Shown here piece after piece: positions 34,251 to 44,968 of a DNA stretch of 64,000 nucleotides. The translations under genes were made by a program, and so were the position numbers. The DNA lies in NCBI GenBank assembly GCA_022836615.1, contig MU405329.1, positions 62,001 through 126,000 of the forward strand. The letters are read 5' to 3'. Under the pieces are notes generated by a model. That model had not been told where the DNA came from and made no database searches. It saw only the letters and a program-made list of their open reading frames with translations. The stretch comes from Annulohypoxylon bovei var. microspora (taxonomy: Eukaryota; Ascomycota; Sordariomycetes; Xylariales; Hypoxylaceae). How positions within the stretch are numbered: position 1 is the first letter of the stretch; each line of letters opens with the position of its first letter.

Positions 34251-36496
34251 AGATACCATTATTACCTGCAGCTCCGAGCCCGGATCTTAATTGGATCTAA
34301 ATGGACCTTAATGGATCCTATCTGCCATCCATCCATCCCAAGTATCGCGAACACGTGCGAGACGAGTGATAGACGGCGGGTTTCATGGGAAATAGACAAA
34401 GATTTGTCAATTTTTGTGAGGAATCGATTTCTAGCCTATCGCACGACAACTTGCCGTCCTACCATCCCCCCTTTTCCATCTCAACTTTGATACACAGTTT
34501 CTTTTACAGCCGCTGTCTCCTTATTAAATTTGACCCGACATCCTTTTTATCCCTTGATTCTCATTTCCACGTAATTTCTTATTACTCCTCTGACCATTTG
34601 CTTTTGTAGTTGGTATTTTTATTCGAGGAATGAGATACGTACATCCATATTCTGTGGCTTGGAGTGTTTTATCTATTTTAATGATTGAATGAAGCACGCA
34701 ACCGGGGGCAACCATTATTATTGCATTATATACATACTACATTGCATTGCACAGGTTGAAAAATACATTCATTTGTATTTGTACACCTTGTGTTGGATTC
34801 AGAATTCCATCTACTGCTTAAGATTATTTGCTGTTTTATTTATTTTATTTTCCGCTGGCTGTAACAGCTACTTGTTGCTTGCTGGTGGTAACTTCTCTCC
34901 TTTTATGTCATACATGCGCATCTTCCGCAAATATTTCGGTAGTCCAAGCACCTATCAGGCAAGCACACCCCGGCCACAGACGCCGAGACATCTAAGGCTT
35001 TGACGTATTGCCTGCACTATCTAACGTATCGATCTTCGCCGCCCGCCACTACCACTATTACCACCGATCTTGAAACTGGCAACCCCCGACCACCAGCGGC
35101 AACCTTACCAAAACTTTGCCATTCCAAGGTTATTAACTTACGTACTAACTTACTACAACAACCTCAACCTTTACAACTACAACCATCTTTACAACAATTA
35201 AACAACTACAACGTCAACACGTTTCCCCAATTCTTTCTCAACAATCGTCTTCCACATATCGTCGACGACTTTGGAAGATCGTTGCGACCACAAGATAATC
35301 TTCAATAATTCCATCACCTACTAGTGTATAAGCGCATTGATCCATAATCATTGTCATTCCATCCTGCTTGCTGTTGCGCGACCCCGAAATTGAGGCTGTC
35401 CGCTGCACTGCGCCGACGTCCGGTAATCTTTGCTGATCTACCAAGAAAAAAACGCCCACGCCCACGCCCACGCTCACGTCTCGCATCGCATCCTGTCATT
35501 CGATAGCGACCGGGCGACAATAATAAATAAATGCTTACAACGTCATCCTGACTAGCATTATAATAGGTAAGCATCATGATTTTGATTTTATCTATTCCTC
35601 CCCCCTTCTCTCGCTGCCGTTTGGATTTCGTGTGTCTGCATCTACGTTCGCCTCTTGGTCCATTAGCCATCTTAGGATGCGAATTCTGGTCTCGCCTCAT
35701 CTCGTTTTATTCTCTTTCAGCCAGCCATAATCGGTATCTATTCGCATATTTCTATCCTTACGATATATATTGGCAGTTCCAGCCAGTCAAGATGGCTGGA
35801 ACATGGTGAATTCTGTGAAATGTGCCTTATCGTTGGACGGCGATGTTGGCGTTGGGCTGTGTCTGCGTCCATCTTGTCACCTCTCGACCTAATTAGTCAT
35901 TTTTTATTCGCTTCTTCCTGATCGGCTACTCGTCCATTCCGTTCATCTCATTTCATTCATTGAGTCACTTGTGTCTTTTCTTCAGCAAACGTGGAACCGT
36001 GAGTGTGTAAACATTGCCACTCGGGACCACGGTGACAATACGGCCGTTCCACTGTCCACCATTTTATTTTTCTCTATTTTGGCCTTATCTGCCTTCGTCG
36101 TGGAGCGTTGGGCTGTCCAGATTGTGGCCCGAACATTTTCTTGTTTACCCGTTTTTCCCCACTCATCAGACCCAGACCATTCTTCGTATCTGTCAGAGGC
36201 CAAAGACCAAGACAGTCAACGAGTCGCTGTCTACCGTGAATGACTTGACTTGACTAACTGACGACTGAGCCGAGTTTAGTCGAGTCGCGCTCCCGAGGCT
36301 TAATAGAAAAAAAAAGAAAAAGAAGACGAACACCAACCTAATAATACGCACAATATTAGATTGATTTACTAACTCGTATACCCGTTTCTTTCAGGCCTCC
36401 TCTCAATAATCCCTTACTAGACACGACATCTTCGTCACATAATATTCGACCCACCAAACCACCAAACCACCAAATCTATAATCCTTTCGCAAGACG

Positions 36497-36514
36497 ATGC
36501 GATGGCTGCTGTAA
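36497..36514 (+). promoter_or_regulatory. Five-codon upstream ORF overlapping the cyclin start
   Basis: An ATG five bases before the cyclin start opens the frame M-R-W-L-L and stops at TAA inside the cyclin coding region (36512-36514). It is out of frame with the main gene. Scanning ribosomes should meet it first, so it may lower or regulate translation of the cyclin. The effect is inferred, not shown. Confidence 0.6.
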
Positions 36515-38126
36515 TTGGAGACTACGTTACCGATCACACCAGGCTACATAACATGATAGCAGCTTCTGGTTTATCACACGAGCATTCGCGACCTCGCGAA
36601 TCCTCATTCCGATCGGACTCGAGAAACCGACCGCGCGAAGTACCATCCCAGACCGTTTATTCGCCTGCCAGTTCCGCAACATCATACCGATCTTCGACAT
36701 CGAGTGCGACACCTTCTAAACGATCCTGGGAATCTACAGAGACAGGAACTGAACAAAAACACATCTCGTCTACTGGGGGTGCCTCACGATTTCCTACGCC
36801 ACCCGATTCTTCTTCGCCGAACCCCGCTTCTGAACGCGTAAGAGCACAGAATGCGAGTCCCTCCTCGTCGTCAGAATACATGGCATCGGAGACCCAGACA
36901 ACTGCACCAGCAGTACCTGTACCTAATAGCTCTACCCCTACGCCTACCCAGCAACAGCCCTCTCCCGAGTCTGACACATACACGTCGCCGACCCCGCGTG
37001 TACACGCCGATGATGCCCCACCCCCACAACAAGGACATACCGTCTACGTGCGCGACCTTGCGCACATCCAGAGCCTTGCTCGCGCAGACCTGATGAACGG
37101 CGGAAATGGCCCGGGAATACTAAATGATCCCCCACTTCAGGCGATGAAATACGAGATCAGTCAAATGCCTATAGGCGATATCATCGAGATGGTTGCCGCT
37201 CTTCTAACAAAGATCACCACTACCAACGACCTCCAGCATGATGCTCTACACAGGAATGCAACACACCAACAAACAGCAGCCACCCACAACAGCGAAGGTA
37301 CCTCGATGAGCCCTCTCAGCAGCTCCGTTCTTGCGTTCCATGGTAAAAACGTCCCCGCAATTACGATTTTGAGTTACTTGAGCAGAATCCACAAGTACTG
37401 CCCGACTACCTACGAGGTCTTCTTGAGTCTTCTAGTTTACTTTGATCGGATGACGGAACGGGTGAACACCATGGTGATGGAGGCTGAGGCGGTACGAAGG
37501 CAGTCCCAGTCCCAGACTCAGCAGGCCCAGCAATCTCGCGCCCCGGCGGCGGAGACGCAGCCCAGCCAAATAACCGACAGTGAAATGCGGGATGAGGATG
37601 GTGACGATAGTGACGAAACCGAGTCCGACCTTGTCGACAACGATTCTAGACCCAGCGAAAGGAGAACTAGAGAGCTACCACCACCTGCTGCACCCGCCAC
37701 TTATTTTGTCGTTGATAGCTTCAACATACACCGTTTAATAATTGCAGGTGTCACTTGTGCGAGTAAATTCTTCTCGGATGTTTTTTACACCAATTCGAGA
37801 TATGCCAAGGTATGTTACCCGCACAAGCATTTCCCTGTATCGCGCCCCAAAAATCAGCCTCTAGCCATACCGACAACGATACCTTTGCCTGCCTTCTTCT
37901 CTCTAATATATTTCCTGACCAACCCAAAGCTAACATGTGCACTCTACAGGTTGGTGGTCTCCCATTAGCTGAGCTCAACCATCTCGAGCTGCAGTTCCTA
38001 TTGTTGAACGATTTCCGTCTTGCCGTCCCTGTCGAAGATTTAGAAGCGTATGCTACAATGCTGGTCGAATTTTACGCGCGGGAGGTAGTCGCACAACGCT
38101 CGCGACCCCTAAGTGGAACCGAGTGA
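36502..38126 (+). CDS. Pho80/PREG-like cyclin, two exons, 494 aa
   Basis: This is a PHO80-type cyclin, the regulatory partner of a Pho85-class kinase. In Neurospora PREG represses phosphate-starvation genes by acting on NUC-1. Exons: 36502..37809 and 37950..38126; the 140-bp intron has GTATGT, a GCTAAC branch point and CTACAG. The first ~190 residues are Ser/Pro/Thr-rich and probably phosphorylated. The cyclin box runs from about residue 210: GDIIEMVAALLTKI, then VPAITILSYLSRIHKYC, then VFLSLLVYFDRM. It is interrupted by an 85-residue acidic/Gln-rich insert and resumes with DSFNIHRLIIAGVTCASKFF. Exon 2 supplies GGLPLAELNHLELQFLLLND, the last cyclin helices. Reading through the intron loses this part. 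A related Pcl6/7-like cyclin role is an alternative. Confidence 0.9.
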
Positions 38127-40080
38127 AATCATCAGTTATAGTATTTGGGATAAGACATTTTTGGAATACATTATTACCCGGAGGAGACGCCCTGGTTGGA
38201 CCATATCCATGCCTGCTAGCACGTAATCACGATAAATGACATGCGCTGGCCACATCGCTAATGCTGGGGACTCGGAGACGCCGGGGTATGCAAGGACGTC
38301 GAGTCTAGGGTGGAACAAACCTGGACTCTGACGTTGTGAAGATTACGTGGTTATTGTATCAGATTTATAAGGGGCAAACCCTGGAGACGATTTTCGGGTT
38401 GGCTGGTGCCTCCCCTTTAGAAGAGCTGGGGAGTCGGGAAGCAAATAGGGGGGAGAGTTAATGCTGCTCTTATTTGATACCCGGATAGATTTTTACGTCG
38501 GGCTTAACTCCCTCCTTATGAGACTAATTCGGGACCCGTATTTTGGGGGTATGTGTGGCTTTGTGATGTTTATCTCGTGGTTTATGGTTGACGCGATGGA
38601 TGTGGCCCAGAATTATATCTATTCGGGGGTGAATCGAAGTGGTCGATGTATGAAGCGGGCGTTGGCGACAAGGGATTTCAACGCGTGATGACGATGATGG
38701 GAACGGGCCAGTATCCCTTCACATAAGTCCATACTCAGAGAGGTATTTATTCCTTTTAAAACTGGTGTTAAGAGGGTTAGGGACTGTACTATCGTACAAG
38801 TGAGCGTGACATTAAGCGACTACCGAGTATGACGAGTTGACTTATTCATGCCGGGGTAGGGTATGGGACGTGGTTAATGGGTTAGCTTGGGTATTATAAA
38901 TCTTAGTTTCGAAGGGATATACATATCTTCTACGAATATCGTTTTAACTCATCGGCGCTGCTTTCAGTGATTATAGTGGAAGTAAGTAACGATTCTTACG
39001 CATGGATGTTGGTGTCTGGATACTTAGGTATCGTGATGCCCCTATTTCGAACGGAGATCTGATGATCCTTAGCTTTATATTGAACATACTTAGGGCCCTT
39101 ACAATATCTTCCACCTTATTTACTCTTGCTTGATCCGGCATCTCCCAGTTGCAGTTGCGACTTGGATATAACTCCCCTGAGATAAGGACCTCCTAGGTTG
39201 TATAGTAAATTCCCGAGAAAAGCCATTATACCTACCCAATCGTATTTTAAGCTCATAAATGACATCCGGACTAGTCTAGGTATATTATTATAATTCATTT
39301 AGGGGAAAGGAATACGATTAAAACAATAATTCCTTATATACCAATCGATCTCATACATCTCGGCTTGTTGTTAGGATCGAATGATGGGCGGCTAGCCAGG
39401 ACTGTCGCGATGCTATTTGTGCGAACTATGTATTTCTCCAAGTCGACTATAATCCGCACTCCCAACCTAACATCTATGATACACTCTTGTCAAGTTCCCA
39501 TAACGAATAGCTGCCCACACGCTACTGCTATTGGGGAGGTGACGAACGCAGCCGCGCTGGTCTCCGCGCTGGTGGCGAACTGCGCGCGGAGGCGTCGTCA
39601 TCTCCATTATTCGACGATGCCACCTTCGACTTCTCGTATTATCACGCCGAGGTTCGTGATGAACCAGGAGTACTGCTGCGGCTTGCTTGCCTACTAATCT
39701 AGTTCGAGCCACGGGTAGCATATTTATGTAAATATCCGGGTATTTAGATATGGTGACTTTTTTTCGTGTGTAACATTGCAGGGATAATGGGCAAGGGCAA
39801 ACCACTCAATCGGGAACGACTGCAAGCCCTTACTGGATAGAATAAAAGTCGGGTTAATGAAAACTTACGCATATGTACATATTTACTGTTTACCACATTG
39901 CATAAAACAAGAAGAGTCCTATTTACCCCTGACGGGATGATCGAGATGTACTTTATTCTCAGGCTCATCCCTCCGCCGGCTCATTCTTGGTTCTGGAAAA
40001 GACAGGTATTATAGGTCATATCCAAGGTAGAGGATTGTTTTTGAGTACTGTCATGAATTTATGGAATTAATTTAGCCTAC
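38127..40080. other. Intergenic region between convergent genes
   Basis: Two kilobases contain no supportable gene. A GC-rich island at about 39530-39610, with overlapping open frames on both strands (39365..39697 and 39467..39805), stands out in composition but shows no recognisable protein. Confidence 0.5.
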
Positions 40081-42543
40081 TTACGTACTGCTAGATTTGT
40101 AGATGCTGATTCTACTACTACCACCGCACCATTCTGTTACGTCTCCTTTGCAAGTCATACCGCAGTCGCTCTCGCTAGCCTTCGTAGCCCCGTTGAGCGG
40201 ACCCTCATTGTTGCAGTAACACTCCTGTCCATACTCAACACCCATGTAAGCATAACCTTTCCCTCCGCAGTAACTTGCACACTTTTCGATCGTCATGCTA
40301 GCATCTGCCGTCGAATCACTAGTACTCGCCGTGGTCGCCCCTTTTCCTAGCGCTCTCCCACCCGTCCCTTCTGTATAACAACCAAGGTATGCGTAACCGC
40401 CGCTAGCAATAGTAACTAAGTTGTGCGTTGCAACATAGAGCGTGTTATTCCAGACAGAAACCCTCGAGCTCCCACCGCAGATCTGGGTCGAGTTGCCTTT
40501 GCACGCCATGTTGCAATCTCCCTCGGCGGAGAGGACCGACGAACTCGTGGCGGTATTGCCGCAATAACATTCCCCGCTGTACTCGACGCCGAAGAGGGCG
40601 TAGTTTTTGGCCTGGCAATACGAGGCACATGAGTCGACTGTCATGGAGTCGCTGTAGTAGAAGTCCTTGGACAGCGTGCGTCCGTCTGAGCCGCTGTCGC
40701 TGTAGCAGCCGAGATAAGTGGCTGTTCCGTTTGCTGCGCTCAGGACACCGGAGCTCTGGGTTGATTGCGTTTCGCTCGAGGAAGCTTGGCTTGACGATTG
40801 AGTAATGTTCCAGACGCTCAACTTGGAGCTTCCGCCGCAGAATTCCAGAACATCTCCCTTGCACTTCATATCGCACTGGCCGTCGTCGGCAATCATGACA
40901 CCCGTAATAGCATTGCCGCAGTAGCACTCCCGGGAATATTCTGTACCGGCTAGCGAGAAGCCCTTGTCTTGGCAGTATGAGGCACACATCTCATTTGTCA
41001 TGCCCGCCGTATCATATGTGCTAGCCCCTAATAACGCTCTGCTACTACTGTTCGTGTCGCCGAAGCAGCCCAAGTATGCTGCGCTACCGTTATTGATAGT
41101 CGTGCTGTCGACTACGAGCGCCGCCACGGAATAGGAGGTGTCATTCCAAACCGTCAGGAGACTCGGAGCGCCGCACCACTCTGTCGAATTCCCGGCACAT
41201 ACCATTTTCGGCGTGCTCGAGCAGTCATCCAAAGTTGTGGCGATGGAACTACCGCAATAGCATTCTTGCGAGTATTCGAGGCCTGCGAGCGGATAACCTT
41301 GCGCCTTGCAGGTCGCGGTGCAGAATTCGACGGTCATATTGCTGGCTTGGAACGAATATCCGCTCAAGGTCCTTGGACTGCCGTCGGCTACACACCCGGC
41401 GTAGGCGAAGGTACTCCCGCTGAGACTCTGCCCTACAGAAGGGTCGAATATGGTAAACGGTCCTTGTTCGTCTATGTCGTTGACGGAGGGTGCGTCGTCG
41501 GGACACACGAGCTGGACTGCTCGATCGGGTCCGATTGTGACCACATTGCACCCAGGGAGACACTCTATCATTCCTTTGACTTGCTCGTTGACGATTTGTT
41601 GGCGCTCCGGGCAGTTGGTCGCGTAGTAAGGGGTCTGCGACTTTGCCAGTGGTGGACAATGCGAGATTTGGCCGTTGAAGCTAGCATCGTTGGCACATAA
41701 ATCTAGTGCCTCTTTTAGGACATCCTGGTCCCAGCCATTCATAAAATCGCCGTGGAAACCGAAGCCCAAGGGATCGCCCTGTGCAAAGACGAAGCGCCCA
41801 CCATCCTCCTTCTGTACATCATTTACGCCATAGAGCACCTCGAAAAACAGGTGTACTAGCTGCCGCGGGTGCGAAGGCGGACAGATACCGTTGTCGATTC
41901 CCGACATATAAGCTACGTGCGATTGGTCTGTTTGGTAGTCCCGTCCATCCCAGCACGATGGGAATTGAATCTGAGCACGGAGACCATTATCACAGTCTGT
42001 TGCGAACATATAGTTCTGCTCTGGCAGGCCCCCTGAGCTATTAAGACAGTTGAAAGACACGCGGTCAGATATTAGACGGCCTGAATGACTACTATCTGAA
42101 TAGGTGAAGGATGTCGTGTCGTTTGAGCGGAGATAGGGGTCTCCTGATACCATCTTGAAGCCGGGAGGAAAGGGTTCGATGTTAGAGCTGTTATCGCCTC
42201 GTCCAAGGTAGTATACGACAGTTCCGCCGTTGGGAACTTCCTCGAAGCTTCCGTTGGCATGCTCGTAGTAGAGCTGCGGCGTCCAATATGCCGATTTGTC
42301 ATCTTGGATCTCGCATGAAGTGCATCTGGAGCCCAGCAGATCCTCATAGGTGTTGTTAAGGCCGAAATTGCTCGCTCCAGACACTTTGTGAACGTGAGCC
42401 GAGACCGCACCAGGCGATACGTTGGGGTCCAGGCGACCAGTTTGGATGAGACTGCATGACATGCGCCAGAAAGCGTCAGCGCCGGGAAGGCAGATAGACG
42501 ACGCGTATAGAATGCCTAGGAAGGCATTTCTTGAGTTGAACAT
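40081..42543 (-). CDS. Secreted DUF1996 protein with four WSC domains, 820 aa
   Basis: This is a single-exon gene on the minus strand with ATG at 42543. Residues 1-24 form a signal peptide (ILYASSICLPGADA). Residues ~35-280 are a DUF1996 domain, recognised by RLDPNVSPGAVSAHVHKVSG, then DDKSAYWTPQLYY, and PSCWDGRDYQ. Four WSC carbohydrate-binding modules follow at about 378-470, 489-580, 610-700 and 718-812. Each has the Cys pattern YLGC...C..YC..KG....G.EY..ECYCG...C...CKG...E.CGG. Many N-glycosylation sites are present. There is no membrane helix or GPI tail, so the protein is probably released or bound to the wall through its WSC modules. DUF1996-WSC fusions are known in ascomycetes and basidiomycetes; the activity of DUF1996 is not established. 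Confidence 0.92.
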   Translation of the reverse strand: MFNSRNAFLGILYASSICLPGADAFWRMSCSLIQTGRLDPNVSPGAVSAHVHKVSGASNFGLNNTYEDLLGSRCTSCEIQDDKSAYWTPQLYYEHANGSFEEVPNGGTVVYYLGRGDNSSNIEPFPPGFKMVSGDPYLRSNDTTSFTYSDSSHSGRLISDRVSFNCLNSSGGLPEQNYMFATDCDNGLRAQIQFPSCWDGRDYQTDQSHVAYMSGIDNGICPPSHPRQLVHLFFEVLYGVNDVQKEDGGRFVFAQGDPLGFGFHGDFMNGWDQDVLKEALDLCANDASFNGQISHCPPLAKSQTPYYATNCPERQQIVNEQVKGMIECLPGCNVVTIGPDRAVQLVCPDDAPSVNDIDEQGPFTIFDPSVGQSLSGSTFAYAGCVADGSPRTLSGYSFQASNMTVEFCTATCKAQGYPLAGLEYSQECYCGSSIATTLDDCSSTPKMVCAGNSTEWCGAPSLLTVWNDTSYSVAALVVDSTTINNGSAAYLGCFGDTNSSSRALLGASTYDTAGMTNEMCASYCQDKGFSLAGTEYSRECYCGNAITGVMIADDGQCDMKCKGDVLEFCGGSSKLSVWNITQSSSQASSSETQSTQSSGVLSAANGTATYLGCYSDSGSDGRTLSKDFYYSDSMTVDSCASYCQAKNYALFGVEYSGECYCGNTATSSSVLSAEGDCNMACKGNSTQICGGSSRVSVWNNTLYVATHNLVTIASGGYAYLGCYTEGTGGRALGKGATTASTSDSTADASMTIEKCASYCGGKGYAYMGVEYGQECYCNNEGPLNGATKASESDCGMTCKGDVTEWCGGSSRISIYKSSST

Positions 42544-44968
42544 TTCTATACCGAAGATGAGGTGCTAGAGAAGACTTTGGCCTAACCCAAGAAGACGTAT
42601 CGTATAGAGAAAAGGGGACGGAGGAGAAAGCTTAAGTACGCCAAAGGCGCCTCGGTGTAAGCACTGGCAATGACTCCATTATAGTTACGCTTCATTCTGA
42701 GATGTAACTATCTCTTGATATCATATTATGTGAGATTCGGAATCTTGTTGTGGGATAATAGGCACAGAATCGGTCTAGAGTAATTTCTGGAGAGGTCATG
42801 GAGACATAAGAATCCGTAGTCATAACGCTTGGTAGTCTAGAGCTACGCCGTCAACTGATGGCCGAGAACTTGGACGAGGCCGCGGCCTTCAGTGCCTAAT
42901 CGAAGTAGTCTTACTATCCGTGCTACGATAGAGTTCCGGGAAGCACAAGGTGGCTAGCGCGCAGAGACAGCGCACGTGGATATAATGTCGATTTGAAGAA
43001 TGAGCTTGATTGGTGGAAGTACGCTTCGATTAGAACTATTCTTAACCTAGGTAGTGGTTAGGTATTGAATTAGACATAGGGTTGGTGTCTAGCAAGCGAG
43101 ATCTGGAGATAGCCTCGGCGGGCTGACCGCTAGCTGGGTGTGCGAGTCAGGTAGGTGCCCAGGTGCCCAGGTAGGCACCATTCTGGATACTGTACCTACC
43201 TAGGCACGGTCTGATTGCACGAACCCTGGAAGATAGCCTTACCACCTTGCCGCAACCTCTACTATAGTCCCCAATCACCTTGGCATATGATACTTCCTCA
43301 TCTCTCGTTAAGAAGACCATAGCAGCCGTAGGGTTATCTTCATACCCATGATGAATAGTAAGGATTTAACTAGTGTAATCCAAATAAAATGCGGGTGAGC
43401 GGGTAAGATAGTTGTATGATAAACTGTCACCTTCAGTTTAGGCATCTATGGGAAAGGTAGAGTCTGTTGCTGTGATAATCAAGACAATGATGAGGAATGG
43501 GGTTGGTGGAGCAATGCTGTTCTTGAAGAGTATTTAGCTTTTATATCCTGTCTGCTTGCTGAATTGCCGGGTTGGTGCGGCGAAAACATCCAGTTACTCC
43601 AAAAGATATAGAATCTAAAGTTCCGCCGCCCATTCTTAGTTGGCATTACTGGTCTTCACACAATAGTGTTGATGTAGGCATTTCGCCTTGGACTTCGTAA
43701 AATCGCTTGCTTACGAAAGTATCGTGACATGGGCGCCTAGCCTACCTGGGTAGGTGGGTAACAATCTTAGTAATGCATTGTTTCGTAGCATGTCTTGTGT
43801 CGTTGAACTTCAGGCTTCTCTTTATCCTAAACTTTTAGTCACCAATGACAAATATGGTATGCATCAGTTGATCACTGAACTCGGGACGTGTACCCAAGAA
43901 TGATTTTGAAGTGGGAGGCTAATATTTTACTTGATGCCAGAGGCATGAATCGTTAGGGGGGTTTCGACAGTGGGACCATGTGACCAAAAACCTTGACTTT
44001 ATTCTTTTTAATTCCCCTTGAGTTGAGATGACTAACAATGTAGTATCTGTGTGAACTAAAGTTAGCAACCAACGAACAAAACCCTATATTTTATTTCGAC
44101 ATTCATATTTGGCATATTTGCATAGTCTTGCGATTGGGTTATCGGATACTGACCTAGGTAGTTAGGTAATCCAGAAATACTCCGATAATTATTGCTCTAC
44201 CATCCGTTAGATGGTTCGACGAGTTGATTGTTTTGAATATGTATAAAAATTTTCACGGAATAATAATCGGCATTTAAAAGATAAAAATATTTCATTGTGA
44301 TGTTAAAAAGATGCATTACGATCTCCCTGTTTAAACTGTTTTGGGTGGGTTCCGACAATCATGTGGATACTTGGTTTTTTTCACTGGTTGCGTACTCTAC
44401 CTATTCTAGGTTAGACGACTGGAAGTAGTGTTCCTTTGACAACTTGGAAAATAGAAGCGAGCTCAAAGATAGGGATCCCGGGGACTCAGAAAATACCAAT
44501 TTTCATGATATCTCATGATTCACTTGATACCTGAATAACAAACGATGCAGAATTTTTTCGAAGATTTTCTGGCACGGACTCAGTAAAGAGCCTCAGGGAT
44601 TCATAACTACAACAAGGGTTGTAGTGAATACTATGACGCTACTCAACCGGCAATTAGCCCCTGTTGGGTCTAATGCAGGGACGGGATGATGCCAAGGACG
44701 GGATAGTTAAGGCTCGTGTAGATCATGACGCGGGTTGCGATATGCCCCATCCCAGTCGGAGGTACGCGTCACAGAACTAATTGCCCCTTTCTTATTAAAA
44801 AATGGTCTTTCGGCTCTTGTTTCGTACTGCGATAGTATGTTGTCAAAGGCGGCTTGAAACATCTTTTTGATTTTTTGTTGATTGGGAATTGGAGGCTGAA
44901 GAGCTGGTATTAGAATGGTTTAGCTGTTTTCTCTTCGTTTCTCCACAGCATAGCTTTTAGTCATAACT
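42544..44968. other. Divergent intergenic region
   Basis: This 2.4-kb region should hold two promoters. No gene is seen. It contains clusters of ACCTAGGTAG and TAGGTAGG motifs (43050, 43150-43205, 43740 and 44153), including a GGTGCCCAGGTGCCCAGGT duplication beginning near 43153. Confidence 0.55.

Larger units (their letters stand above)
31929..36496. other. Large intergenic region and long promoter/leader of the cyclin gene
   Basis: This 4.6-kb region has no gene I can name. It includes an inverted-repeat element at 34135-34250 and a short hairpin at 33922-33957 (arms ACATTAT..GCCTA / TAGGC..ATAATGT). The last ~1.6 kb is rich in C/T and A/C tracts (for example 35141-35220), as in long fungal 5' leaders of regulatory genes. 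Leader introns are possible but cannot be placed with confidence. Confidence 0.5.

Noticed and set aside
39365..39805. 110- and 112-codon frames in a GC-rich island
   Set aside because: Mirror frames on both strands and no domain; composition alone is not evidence of a gene.
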